Of a stretch of DNA of 64,000 bases, positions 45,801-59,000 are shown in pieces (within the stretch, counting starts at the first letter, position 1; each line of letters begins with the position of its first letter). A program made the translations under genes and the position numbers. This stretch comes from Lineus longissimus (Eukaryota > Nemertea > Pilidiophora > Heteronemertea > Lineidae). The notes below the pieces were generated by a model. The model searched no databases. It saw only the letters and a program-made list of their open reading frames with translations, and was not told where the DNA came from. The stretch is taken from assembly GCF_910592395.1 (NCBI RefSeq), contig NC_088325.1:13580109-13644108 (forward strand). The letters run 5' to 3'.

Positions 45801-47666
45801 TCAGGGACGCCCGATGCTGCACATTTCAAGACGGCAGTTTCACCAGCAACGATGTCGAGAAGGGTGGTCGTCTCAGAGGTTTGAATCTTGGGTGGAACTG
45901 AAAAAAATTTACATAGATGACAGTAATATTATCAAGAGGCAAGGCTTTTATGAGAAGGAGTGGAGTTGGGAGTGGACTTCTATCTAATCTGGGGTAGGGA
46001 TAGTGATGAAAGCCAGATACATGAGTTCAAATTCCCAGTGCATCTTGACACACAAGGTGCCCTTGGTGACAAAGTCATTTAACCCTTCCCTATGCATATT
46101 TCTCACACTAAAATGACTTTTTTACCATCTTGATCCCCTAGAAAGAAGGACTACATGATTCACAACTTGAAGGCTAAAAGCTCTGGTCCCATGTGTAACC
46201 TGCTGAAGATCTCCCTTTAATTATTTAACACCAGCTGGGGCTGCCACCTTGTTAAACCAGTGTTACACATGTACCCGAGTGTTTTCGCCAGGGCAAGTAA
46301 AAGATCCCACAGAGGGGGGAGGGAAACAAGTCACATGTAGTGGACTAAAATTCTCGGCAAAGTTCAAAAAAGGTATGCAACAAACTGTCATAAGAGGGTG
46401 GTGATCAGAATGAAGAAATGTCCCCATTGATACAGGCTGTGTGTATAGTACCCCTAGGTATATGACACGGTTTAACCCGCCGGCTATGAGGGAATTCCTT
46501 TATGGCCCAGTGGTTGGCGCGTTGGCCCCAGAGTGGAAGTTAAGCAACGTTGAGTGCCTGTGCACCTTCTGTACTTACGCTGAACAGTGAGCTGACCAGT
46601 TTGCCTCGGATAATCTGCATTGTCCACACCGGGGAGCATCAACATGCATGTATAGGAGCCACCATCGTCCATCGTCAGTCTCCGCACCCCAAGTGTGTAG
46701 ACCGTTTCAGAGGCTGTGGCGCTTTCGACGTATATCATATACTTGAGTTCGCCTGAGGAGTCGACTGGATTTCGTTTGATGATCTGATGGTCCCTGCTGA
46801 TCATTTGCGCATCATTTCCTTCACCTTTTTGCCAGATGACCTGAGAGAAAAGTCAGGATTATGTAAATTTAAGTGACTACTGAACTGTTGAACGAAGGAA
46901 GCTTGACCTGTCCCATATGTAAAGTGACTACAGACTATACTTAGTGGAAAAGGGACTAGGTTTCAGAAGTTCACGAGGATAATCTGATCATTTATACCTA
47001 CCGCTGCAAAATCTTTATTCGATACATGACAACTTAGTTTCCCCTCAGCCCCTGCAGGCTTACTCTCCTGGTCGATCGATTTAGATATCTTTGGCTCGGA
47101 ACCTTGACCTACAAGGAGAAGGAAGACATTATAAGAGTACATTCTGACATCTTGTCTATTCATATTCGTAGAGCTGGCCGGGCCTGGCCCCGGCATTGCC
47201 TTGATCACTCCTCTTTCAACTGACAGGTCCCACTCCGGTATGCCAACTTTGTCCAAGAATGATGTTACGGTAGGCTTTCCTTTAATTGTAGGCTTTCAAC
47301 ACGCGTCAAATCAGGCATAAATTCATAAATAAAGCAATGAAGTTCTGATATCGTCCATTGAACATTCTATATACAGTTATACATTTACACTAAACTACAG
47401 GGTGGCCCAGAGTTATTTTCCCTTGCACAATAGAATTCTATTGTGTGTGTGTATCCATAGAGTGAAAGAAAATGATTCTGGGCCACCCTGTATAATTCAC
47501 TATACACTACCCACAGTGTATAGGTGTACATTGTTGCCGAGTCGTTGAAGTTTCAAACTTCGCTTTCTTGACTAAATAAACCTACGATTTCAATTAGAAT
47601 ATACTTACCATGGACGCTGAATACTAGTAGAGGTAGTACACAGACTAGATATATTAAATGCCGCAT
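42890..47666 (-). CDS. Three-Ig-domain, GPI-anchored-type cell-surface protein (lachesin/IgLON-like)
   Basis: Encodes 385 aa from seven coding exons: 47666-47609, 47108-47002, 46840-46579, 45897-45737, 45101-44900, 44432-44193, 43974-43847; all phases join. Residues 1-20 form a signal peptide (IYLVCVLPLLVFSVHG). Ig1 has Cys46, Trp58 and the DDGGSYTC motif with Cys120. Ig2 has Cys168, Trp180 and GVYKC (Cys215). Ig3 has Cys260, Trp272 and GDYGNYTC (Cys327, with an N-glycosylation site at Asn324). A short Ser/Thr/Gly/Cys linker is followed by a C-terminal hydrophobic tail (TTVLLPLVMIPFMLR) that ends the protein, as in GPI-anchored proteins. This layout is that of lachesin, IgLONs and related neuronal or septate-junction adhesion proteins, though overall similarity to any one of them was not checkable. 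The region 42890-43846 is presumably its 3' UTR. Introns carry a family B MITE and a GGGCC-ended MITE. Confidence 0.88.
44455..44619. mobile_element. MITE, 165 bp with 18-bp perfect TIRs and ATG target duplication
   Basis: The left end GGGCCAAATTCATAAAGG is the exact reverse complement of the right end CCTTTATGAATTTGGCCC. The three bases ATG flank both sides (44452-44454 and 44620-44622), so a 3-bp target duplication is likely, as in PIF/Harbinger or ISL2EU-type elements. It lies in an intron of the Ig-domain gene. Confidence 0.88.
45172..45427. mobile_element. MITE family B, copy 1 (256 bp, internally deleted)
   Basis: Opposite orientation to copies at 50242-50622 and 63484-63840. Ends are CCTTTCGATTACATCATTTT and ATGTAATTGAAAGG. 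The conserved TACACCGTATAGCGGTGTG hairpin near one end and the repeated TTTGGGGACAT words identify the family. Compared with the other two it lacks about 120 internal bases. It sits in an intron of the Ig-domain gene. Confidence 0.9.
45990..46560. repeat. Possible tRNA-derived SINE remnants
   Basis: A B-box-like GAGTTCAAATTCCCAGTG at about 46022 is followed by AGTAAAAGATCCCACAG-type sequence at about 46297, and a tRNA-like A-box segment GGCCCAGTGGTTGGCGCGTTGG lies at about 46503. The pieces are not in one clean SINE and no second copy is in the window, so this is weak. Confidence 0.25.
47398..47490. mobile_element. MITE family D, copy 1 (93 bp mariner-like foldback)
   Basis: Ends CAGGGTGGCCCAGAGTTATT and GATTCTGGGCCACCCTG with TA on both sides (47396-47397, 47491-47492), the hallmark of Tc1/mariner insertions. 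A second copy is at 48611-48698. It lies just upstream of Ig-gene exon 1, in the 5' flank side of intron 1. Confidence 0.9.
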
Positions 47667-48385
47667 CCTTAGGGTGTAATCTTGCTTTATTTCGAAGCGG
47701 AACTTTCAAAATTACGGACCAAAAATTGTATGGTTAAGGCGTAGTGCATGATGAATCAGCCGGTGGAGACCAGTGACGTCACTAGTGCACATCAGGCTCA
47801 GTAAAAAGTGCAGGATATCGCATTATCAATAAAAATTGTCCCTAAACTTATCAAATACACTCTAAACTATGCAGTTAACTTAACTTCGATGAAATTCAGC
47901 AATCTTTTTCAAAGTAATTCTGCAAACACAATAGTTTGTGATGTCATAAGACTACACCGCCTGACTACGAAATTGTTTGTCCTCGAGACTGGTTGTGCCA
48001 GGAGATTCCATTACAACAGGTCATGGGACAGGTATTCTACAAATGCTGTAATACAGCCTAATCGCGCCGGTTATGGGCAATAATAGGGGTTCCTGAGGGG
48101 TGATAGGAACCCAAGGAGTGGCCTTCACCCTATAGAAGTTCTTGGACATATCATTCAGACAGGTCTACTGTGTGGTTGGCCTGCAGAACTTCAATTTGAT
48201 GAACCAGTGGGTTAATCCAACAGGTGGGGTGAAGACACCACCAACAGAACAGGTGTGATACCTACAGTCAGTCCAGAAAAGTCAAGTAACAAAGATCAAG
48301 ACTACTTTCTTCTAAAATTTCTATTCAAGTATATTTTTAACAGGTAATTTCGCTCACATTATGCAAGTTTACAACTTTTCACTTG
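47667..48385. other. Stretch upstream of the Ig-domain gene, nothing recognised
   Basis: Should contain the Ig-gene promoter. No exon is supported; the 91-codon frame at 47808-48083 (+) is unrecognised. Confidence 0.45.
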
Positions 48386-48522
48386 ATTAGGGACTTTTTG
48401 CAAATCCCCGGAATGCCAATGTGAACGCCTATCCCATTGTTCGCTCGTCTGATAACGACTTAGGACAATGGGATAGGCATTCAAATTGACATTTCGGGGG
48501 CTTTGCGAAAAACTCCCCATTA
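48386..48522. mobile_element. Foldback element, about 137 bp
   Basis: The left half (TTAGGGACTTTTTGCAAATC, then GAACGCCTATCCCATTGT) pairs with the right half (GACAATGGGATAGGCATTC, then TTTGCGAAAAACTCCCCATTA) over about 60 bases with some mismatches. It is probably a small MITE. No second copy is seen in the window. Confidence 0.75.
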
Positions 48523-48610
48523 CTGACATTGTAACCTGAAAGACCCGAAAACAGATTTAAGTCGCATCGCGATTCTGCATGCAAGTCTAACCTTCATACA
48601 AGATACAAAT

Positions 48611-48698
48611 AGGGTGGCCCAGAATTATTTTCCTACAATGTCAATGGATACACAGTAGCGTTCTATTGTGCAAGGGAAAATAATTCTGGGCCACCCTG
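48611..48698. mobile_element. MITE family D, copy 2 (mariner-like foldback)
   Basis: AGGGTGGCCCAGAATTATTT at the left and AAATAATTCTGGGCCACCCT at the right, the same ends as 47398-47490. The internal TGTCAATGGATACACA and TTCTATTGTGCAAGGG words match copy 1 in inverted order. Confidence 0.88.
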
Positions 48699-49310
48699 TA
48701 GAGTACATTGTCCACTTGTATTTCAAATACAACAAAATTACACAAATTTACATACCAAGCCTAATGGTGGGCACTTATAACATAACAGGTGGACTTTTTT
48801 ACATACACTTTATTAGTAAGGTATTTTGCTATTTATTCAATTGATAACAGTGTCTTTTTATTCATGGTACAGTTACAGTAGTCCTAAGATCACATTAATA
48901 TTAATACATGTATCTGATTATCATTAATTACAAACCTCTCCCTTACCAGGTCTGACCTATAATCGATATCAAACTCAGCATCTCTGGTGTATCGACTATG
49001 AATGCAAGGCATGATGAGACGGCATGCTCGAGAACACCTGTATACTCAGGATATCGAGTATAGGTCGGAACTGCGAACGCTGGCTTTCAATTTGAAAGAC
49101 AAGACACTGAGGCCCCCACACCCGAAATTATATCTGGTTGTCGAAATTCTAAATATCACAGTGACTGGATACAGTTTATATAAATACAACATCGTTATGT
49201 ACATCTATCAATCAAGCCTAACAGTCGCTTTCAATCTGAAAGACTAGAGACATCTCTCCTACCTATAGCATCATGATCAATCAAGGGCTTCGGTCACTGC
49301 GTCATTCAGG

Positions 49311-49395
49311 TCAGCTCTTTCTTAAGTGAGACCAGGAAGCCACTCCATCAATCAGGTCAGCTCTTTCTTAAGTGAGACCAGGAAGCCAATGTGAC
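49311..49395. repeat. Local tandem duplication of about 41 bp
   Basis: The block TCAGGTCAGCTCTTTCTTAA followed by GTGAGACCAGGAAGCCA occurs twice in a row within 49307-49389. It is flanked by an inverted pair, TCAAGGGCTTCGGTCAC and GTGACCAGAGCCCTTGA, giving a small hairpin. Confidence 0.8.
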
Positions 49396-50000
49396 CAGAG
49401 CCCTTGATGATTCATGACAATCTACAATACATATAACTTTCTAAATATGAGACCAGTTGTATACAAAATTGAAAGACTAACAACTCTCCTTTTTCTTATT
49501 AGCACTGATTAAAACGGAGGACACACTGCAACACAGCGGCCAAAATCCATCTCACCCTGAAAGACATACGACTACTCCTCATCACCTCTTTGATAACAGG
49601 ACGGTGCCAAGCACAGCAGCATGTCATTTTTGTCTCCAAAACCATCACTTTTGAAAGACCAGTTTACGTACCACTATATGCCTTATACCCAACCCCTTCA
49701 AGGATAGACAAACATCATCACCTTTGCCTTGTCAATCCTTATCGGTTATTTTTATACGATATGAATCTTGAAATCTGAATATTGACTAGAGATGCAGTAA
49801 TCTTGGCCACCACGACCCCGACTAACTACAAGTATATGTACTACCATTACAAATCGGTGAATTTGAAAAATTATGAAACCCGACTCATTGTAGGGCTAAG
49901 AAACTATGCCCATCTCAACCCTTGCTTCGTCATATGGCCATCATGACTGCCACATCATGCAAACTTGAAAGACAACAAGACTCATCCGTGAACCCGCCCC

Positions 50001-53000
50001 TCAGTGGAGACCAGTCGCCACCGTCACCAATGTCTCAAGTTCATGTGTCAACGTTTCTTGGCGATATGCAACTCGTATGTCAGGAACGTTCGTCCTTGTG
50101 ATGTCATTGCCTGCGACACCCTCGTTGGTGTAATTCGGTCCAATCCAATGGCGTTTGACCTAAAACGATCGAAAGACATTGAGCACTTTGTTAAACACTT
50201 GAGGAACAGGTGACAATATGTAACCAAGAGGAAACAACAGACCTTTCAATTACATGGAGACCTCTACACCCTGTATTTTTTTAGCCTATTTTGGGGACAT
50301 GTTTTTTTTTGCTTTTTAGCTTAATTTGGGGACATTTCGTCGTGCCAATTTGCCTGAACATCGACGTCCTTATTGACTGACATTGTCACATGCACCTGAA
50401 AACTCATAATTTTAGGATGAAAAGTATCAAATTAGGCCATTTAGGATGAGATTTGGTCATTTAAGGTGTCAAAAAACGCTACAGGGGGTCAAATTACCCC
50501 TTAAAAAAAAAATAAATTTTTTTTTTTTTTTCTATTTTGGGGACATTTTTTCAGGGCCTAATTTGGGAACATGCCAAATTTCCTACACCGTATAGCGGTG
50601 TGAAAATGATGTAACCGAAAGGCCTGAACAATAACAATAACCATGCAGAAATCATCCAAAACTTTTGCCACAGTATTCATTATTCCAAAAGTTGAAGCAA
50701 AACATCAGCAAATAGAGATGTCCACATGGTTTAACCACACTGATCATCACTTGAACCTGGTGCCGCCTTACCAATAATCACTTTCTCAGGGAGGTAAAAA
50801 AATATAAAAGAAATCAACAAAGGTTTCCTACCGAATGAGGGAATCCACTCATGATGACGCTGTTCTTCGCGAGCTCACACATATCACAGGCCGTCAACTT
50901 CCACACCTGGGTAGCGATGCTGTACTCCTCCATTAACGCTTCCTGATAATTTAGAATGAAACGAATAATGAGTCACAACAATCATTCTAACAAAGATGAT
51001 ATGCATTCAGATTGAATCTCCCAAAAGTATCGAATGGCAATTCTACGAGGGGCTGTTCATCTTAGGCACCTGTAAGCATGAATCGAAATGCACATTTTCT
51101 AGAAATTGATGGTTTAATCCCGCCCGGACGGCTCGCTTCGATGCCGTTTTCGTTGATGACGTCACAACATGAACATTTTCGCATTCGCGGTGGTTTACAT
51201 TCAGCGATTTTATAATAAATCTAATCAAAAATGGAAAATTTGAGCTTTACATTTGTGATCAACAATTAAAAAACGGACGTATTTCCGCAAAGTTGTAAAT
51301 CACATCATAGTATCACTTTAAGCAATGATTCTTGACGAAACAAGTCCAACATGTGTACCTTGGTGAAATGGAACTGCAGCGGATCATCGGTTGACAATGA
51401 CACACAGAGCCCCCTACTGTGATACTCTGGAAGCGGGTTGCGATGATAGCTCAGGAAGAGTGAGTTGTTACTGAGCGGAGACATCGCGATGCCAATCTGA
51501 GCCAGGTAGAACAAATACTGCAGCACAGGGACCTGGAATAGACCAAGGGGAGAAATTTCTAACAAATACATTTGAGATGTTTCTTTTATAGAGATATCAC
51601 CTCGCTCAGCCGTCACGTGGCAAAATCCTGCATGAAACGACATTTTTTAAAGGTTTTTTTGAGGCCGGGAAGACAGCACACCCCTCCTCCTCAAAGGCTG
51701 CAGCCACAAACACTTAATAGATACCGTATACACATTTGACATAGAGAATATCAGGTTGTAGGAGTGAGTGAGTGAGTGACGAGATACTGACCTTCCTGAG
51801 CATAAGTCCATGAGAGATATTCTCAGACAGCATGTAGCCCGTCAGGAGATGGTTTACTGGGCCAGCCTCACCACAGTGGGGCCGCAAGGTGAATGTGTTG
51901 AGGCCGCGCTCCCTGAAACAGAAAATATTGTGTCAAACCACCTGTGTCAGAGACTGTTTACCTTTAAGGGCTGACCAGATGCACTACCATTATGGCTAGA
52001 ACTTGACATCCTAAAGCAATTTGAACTCCCTTTTTTTTTCTTTTTTTAATTTTTATTTATTGAGTTTATTCAGAGGGTGCCGCGTGTATATTCATACACA
52101 TTATGGCTGACCAGATGCACTACCATTATGGTTTGAACTTGACATCCTAAAGCAATTTGAACTCCCATTTTTTTTTTTTTTTTTTTTTTTATTTATTGAG
52201 TTTATTCAGAGGCGCCGCGTGTATATTTATACACATTATGGCTGCCCTTGCACACTATTACATAATTATAATAACAAGCGATGAACTCCATCCAAATGAA
52301 GTGAATGCACATTTACATCATAGGAAATTCGGACGTTCATTACCTTCGGAAATGGTTAAGCACCACGAGGTTTGTATACATGTAGTAAATGTAATAGGAA
52401 TATGGTGGATTCTCTGCTAAGTTCCACTCGGCCGGGACAGGGCATTCCTTGTCGAACACAATGGTTTCGGCCTTTGATTCGTCATCGACTGAGTCCAGAC
52501 CAGTCACCTGGAAAAGAACAAGAGGAGACAATAAATTCGATAGTGTTTCAGCCAAGGTGTCGTGGATCCTGACCTTGCTGTGGTGCACCTGCCTGTGTGT
52601 CCCTGTGACCCTGAGGACTACGTTGACGGAGCCCCGACTCCTGGGAGGTCCAACCATGCCAGACAGATCTCAGGCTAGGATTCAGACCAAAGTTGGATCC
52701 AAGCGTTGGTGATGAAGCTCCAAGGAGGCAGCCCCTCCACATCTACCAGGTAGCTATGGGCCAACAACTCATTCCGTTGCTATACACTTACAGAAACAAA
52801 ACTAGCACTTTTGTTGACTTAAATTATCACATGTAAGTAGGTTTTCAGCCAGAAATCTGAAAAGGCCGGGCAGAAACGAAGGTCCCACTACCAATGTTCT
52901 GAACTTACATATTGCAGGAACTTATGTAGATCAGGATGGCTGTTTGGGTCATTAGTAACTTCGAACAGTGGTAAGAAGAGATTGTCCAGGAGGTCTTGAA

Positions 53001-56000
53001 AGGTCGCAATCAAATTGTTCGACTTGTAAATATCACTGGAAAGGAACAACAAAATGATCACGTATTATGCCGAGTGTGTGTAAGGTGACTCACTCTGTAG
53101 ACAGCCTTGTGTCAGTCAAGAGGCGTCTTTTCAACATAGGCCTATTACAGGTGAAATAGGCCTTCGTACAGGCTTTCCATTGCTGGCATTAACCCATCAA
53201 CACAGTATATATATGCAAAGGGAGGTGTTACCAGCTTTTTTCTTTCAGGGTACATTTGCCAACAAAACCCAAAACCAAGAAATGTGTCGGAATATCCAAT
53301 TGTCATGGATTACTTCTTATCCCTTCTAAAAGAACTCCCTCTTCCAAAATATCGTTCTAAGGGACTGAGTGATTACCAGCCCTTGTATTAAAAGGCCCTG
53401 AAGACCCCACGGTTCAATTCTCCGTCTACTTACTAAATCCTCGGAACTTGAATCAGCCATGTGACGTTATTCGAATAAACGTTATGTTCGACGGCCCATT
53501 TTGCAAGTCGGTCCCATTCGTCACGCGATCGGCCATAGACGGAGAGTCGAAGTTCAGCATTCTGGTATTTACTCTCCTCCAAGTCGCTCATTACCTCCTG
53601 AAAACAGATTGAAGTTTAGAAGTGAATTTAGACGAGCGTGTTCCCAAAGGTGAATTCCGTCCAACATTTCACACTTCAGTCCTTGAGCTGGTACACTCAG
53701 GAGAGCAGGGGGTTAAGCGCTCCCCCGTCTGTCAGGCCGCAGGGCCATTTGCAAAATCATCATCAACATCTTTAGACGAATCTGCACGACGCTTTCATAC
53801 AAACCTTGATGATGTGAGCAAAGTAACGTCCATTGATATAGTTGTCTGTCTTCATGAAGATCTCCCTCAGTTTGCTCTCACCGACTGGATTATACTTGGA
53901 GTTGAACTTATCAAACCTGTGGAAAGTGTTCCGATCCTGAAAGACAGAATGAGCCTGTTTGAGAAAATTCCAAATGATGTATGTTTTGCCCCAAAATTAT
54001 CATAACACTCTATTGGTATCATTAGAAAGTTGTGATTTAGAGCTTTCTGATGAATGGTCTAATCACTCCGATAGACCAGACATGATTGCATGGAAGATGG
54101 TTGCAGGAAGAATGCCTGGAATTGGTTGGGGGCAAAAAGGGAACAAGGAAAACCTAGAGTGAGATGGTTGGACATCGTGAAACAAGATGCAGCAACTGCA
54201 GACATAGGTGAAGACATTGATGAGGTGCCGGTTTCCAAAATCAAGATACTTAAAACCTACCGCATGTACATCGAGCATGTCCACGCTGAGATCATAAGAG
54301 GACAAGTTCATGCTCTCAAAGACCTCCTTGAGTGTCATCTCCTTTCCGTCTTTATCCTTGCACACAATGTCCTCCGAATTCGTTTTGATTTTCTTCTTGA
54401 TGAAGCGTAGGAGATGTTTTTGATTCATTGCAGAAGCGGCGTGGATATGTGTGTCAACCTGGAAGTATATTTGTATATAAATTTAGGCCAAGTCTATTTG
54501 GCAAGCCGCTCGCCGAACAGGCATCTTTTTTTGTCCTGTTTGGAGAGCCGCTTGCCAAACAGCACTAAAAAGCCACCCTGTTCGGCCAGCCGGGCTTGCC
54601 AAACAGGTAAAAAATCTAGCCTGTTTGGCGAGCTGGAGACTTTACAACACATTAGCCAGAGAGTTCGGCTCTCCATTCAGGACAAGAAAAAGTCGCTGTT
54701 CGGCCAGCCGGGCTTGCCAAACAGGTAAAAAATCTACCCTGTTTGGCGAGCTGGAGACTTTACTTTAATATTAACGAGTTCGGCTCTCCATTCAGGACAA
54801 GAAAAAGTCGCTGTTTGGTAAGTTTGGGCTTGCCAAGTAGTCACTTCCATAAATTAATACTGTCAGTGGCAAATACTGTCAGAAGACACCAAAATCACAT
54901 CACGATGTATTCGACCTTGATTGACTGGACACTAGTCCAACCATGAATACTGACACCGTGAATATACAAAAATTCAATACAATTTAATTTTAACATGTTC
55001 AGTGAACTCACTTTTCTGAGATTATAGAAGTCACGATGAGGAACCTCTTTCTGAGCTGCAGATTCTCGCAGCTCGTTGAGCAATGAGTGAAGTTGAAACT
55101 TGGATGAGAGATAAGTCAACCTTCGATAGCAGAAAGACTTCCTGGAATAGACAAATGATAGGCAATGTTTCATTTGATTCCATGAGAAAGTAACCAGTGA
55201 CAAAATGTAAGAGTTGAGACAGGACATCCAGCTTTTGTTTGCTTGGAACTGGCTTCATCAACCTTTGTTGCCAGCCACTTAAGGAGCTTGGGGAAAGTGG
55301 CCATTGAATTGAATGCAGAAATGACCACCTGCAGACAAAATCTGTACCACGCTGGCCATATTAGCTGTGTAATTCTAAAGAACTGACAGACAACTCTCAG
55401 GGTGAACCATCAACAAATCGGAGTGCTTCTTCAAACTTACAAGGGCCCATCGCTAATGAAAGCCATCATGAGACTTTGATCAGCGAGAAACTGCTCCCTA
55501 TCGATGTAGGGAAAGTCAATTGGTTCATCACGCTGTAACGATTCTTCGTCTTTATAAACATGGGCGATGCCACCTTTCATCTTTAACAAGCAGTTGGCCG
55601 TGTCGGGGAAATCAATGTGGAACGGATATTCGCGGCTTGGGGGGTTGAGTGGATGGTCTGAAAGTGGAAGAGGAAATGACTGTAATCAAAATGCTCATTA
55701 TATCGTTATTGTTAGGATCTGACCTTTGAGAATTAAGGGTAATATTTTTGAGGGAAATTATTTGAATAGGATAACTACAACTGTCGTCATTTGAACCAAG
55801 AACTTAGGGATCAGTTCCAATCTGTCACCAGGAGTCATTTCTAAAAATAGTTATTCTTGAGAATTGATTCCCATAGGAGCCAGTCGAAAAGTTACAGAAA
55901 CACGCGGTCATATTGAATAATGGAAGCGCTCTCTGGCATTTCTACACGCGGCCCAGACTTATGGGTCTCAAATCGATGCAGGGTTTTTGAAAAGGTGGAC

Positions 56001-59000
56001 CTACAGCTATAAACAAAGTCCAAAACACACACAGATTCACCTCTGCAGGCCTTGGAGTGAAGGAAAGAGAAGACATTCAGGACTATTAATGATAGACTCA
56101 GGGTAACTTTGTCTGAACATGTAGCAGTTAGTCCACCCGATGATGGTGCTGGGGCAATCTTCTATCCCCTTAATATCTTTCTATTTTCTTGTCATATCCA
56201 AATCAAAACGGTCGAGATATTTTTAAAGGGCCATCACTCAACATAATTGAAAGTTAGTCAAAACAAAGCATTACCTAACATAAACAGACTACAACTCAAG
56301 TGTCTACCAAAACTGAAGCAATGCAGGCAACTCAAAGCTCAAATTGTTGGATTTCTATAAGCATTTATATAGAAAGTTGAAAAACAAGTCAACAAGAAGA
56401 ATAACAAGTGCCTGATATATCACTCCTCTGCCTAAAGCGAATGGCGGGCGTTGGCCTAACCATTTTCATACTCATTAAAGAGGAAGAAAGCAGCACAATT
56501 AATGAACTTGAATCAAACTTTGTTTGAGCAACACAATGTTCTTCCCACTGAGATGACGAGTGTCTGGTCGAACTTAAACTTTAGCGTTACAAGCAGTACA
56601 TACTTGTTAATGACAGATGCAGTGTGCTCAACATCACACAAGGTGGGGTCAATCTGTGTGAAAGTGGAGACAGGGACAAATGCAGGCAATTTTAGCTGAA
56701 CACAGGGAATACCTTGAAGACTTTGAGTTTTGATATTATCAAAGAACTCCAAAATGTCCTGTCCCCTGGTGCGTATTCCTGGCAAAAGAAGATTTTTCTG
56801 CATTGCTAAAATTCTGAAATTCAAAATCTTTCACCTATTTGCTTGCCGATATTACTGCTTTGTGTTACTACTTTTGTAAGGGATGTCTTTGTCGACATAA
56901 ACAAAAAGGAGGTCCAAGTCACAATGACATGAACAGAGAATTGCGTCAACAAACACCTATTTATTAAAAAAAAACAACTGCAAAACAAATCAGACACCGA
57001 ATATTGACTGAAACAAAAACAAATTAGCGAAAACTGCTGCAATAGTGCAAAAAAAACTCAAAATTGAAAACTCAACTACAGAATAGATTGAAGCGAACAA
57101 CTGTTTGCAATACATTTTTGGCTAAGATTTATAACAATGGGTGATATGAATAAAGACTAGCAAATGCTTTTACTTCAATTTTGTACAGAAAGGCCTAGTG
57201 TAAATGTACATGGAGTTTTAGATAAAAGCATTTGCTAGTCTTTATTCATATCACCCAAAGTGTGCTTAGTGTGATGAGAACTATTCGATCTATTTTGGAA
57301 TAAGGGTCCTTTATCCAGCCGATCCTCCCTGGGGTACAACCTACCATAGGACTTTTCAGCCGAATGCCAATCGCCAATTACGCAACATATGATGAATGGA
57401 TGAAAAAGTATGACGACCGCAACCTTGGATGATTCCACACTCCAAACAAAGCAAGGAGATTAGCAGACACACATAGCGTTATCTTATCGTTTTGGAGCCT
57501 GTCCCATCTGCCCCTACCCCCTCAAGCAAATGATGGCACAAACTAAATACATGTAGCACGGTACTAGCTTGAAATGTCATCTACCAGAGCATTTTTTAGG
57601 GAACCACACCCAACTTCTTGAAGTAGCATCACTTGTAGGCCAGCATAAGCGTTACTAGGATTTCGAGAGGGGAGGTTGTTTTGCCAGACAGGTGCGTTTT
57701 CCAAATACTAATTGGATTTTTGCAGACAATTTTTGAACATAGCTTTCAGCACTGGGCCTTTTCATGTTCAAGTTTAAAGATTTTTCATTAAAACATTATA
57801 GTACACCTCGATAGCAAGGTTGATGCCTTTCAAGTTTCAAAACTGCCTGGCTATGATGAATATCACGAAGTTTCCACATTCTGATGGAAAGCACAATGAT
57901 AAAGTGCATGAAAGTGGTGTTAGAGGTCACAAAGCCTTACCGCTCGGATTCAAAAACACTTCATCTGCAAAAAAACATAGTTGGCATGCACACAAGTCCT
58001 AGGAATGATCCATTTTCTAGGTGTCAAAACATTAAACTTGCTGTGAAACCCAAGATCTATACACAGCAGAAGGTTTCGGTCAAACTCAAATGACATACTA
58101 AAAACAGAAGGACCCGCCACCTTTAGCCAAATCTATATAATAAGAATGAACTGTGTGCTGCATTTGCGGCAGTCAAGAGACCTCCCACAGCTGCAATCAG
58201 CCCTTCGCAAAATAAAACACTCAAATGATGAAGAAAATAATGAACAGATAAACAATCATGCCTGCTGCCAGAAGGAAATCTCGGCAAAAGTCTGCACATA
58301 CTTACCCGCCAAGCTTTTCTTTTCAATATCCTCAATTTCTTCGTGGAAGCCTTCCTTGTCTAACTTCTGTAGAAACCTTGCTGTCGTCTTGCAGAAATGC
58401 TGCAGCGATATCGCCATGTACTTCTCACGGATGAGCAGCGCTTTCACCAGACTTTTTGACGCGGACTCGAGATCTTCGAGCGGAACCTGTGGAAAATAAG
58501 CCAATGAGGCTCCGGCCTGAAAAAAGGGGGCATTAGAGGAGTGTGTTAGACCGAACTGTGTTAGAAATGGTGAGTTGTTTAGGAATGAACAGGAACAAGA
58601 AGTGGCAGATCTAGGGGCAACTTTTCTGATGTTAGGGCCTATCTGGACAGAAACTTCTCAACAGGAGGTATTCTAATAGCATTCCGCGAAGTTACTATTT
58701 ATAGCTCACAAGGTCATTTGCATAAGATATTGATGACGTTTTAGTCACGTGACAGTCGGACATCGACACTTATTTCTACGCATTTGAGCTTATTTCAAAG
58801 TCAATTGTCTTTGACCCTGCATTGTTTTTAGCATGAATGATACCATAGAGTCAGAGAGAGAAATATTCAGAACAATTATGTAGTATTTCAAACACTCGGA
58901 CATGTGCCAGATTGAATCTAACTGCCCTAGTTAGAAAGCCTGAATCCATTACGAAACCGCATGTTTGTCCGGCATTGCCTGTAATCAGCGATGGGGAAAT

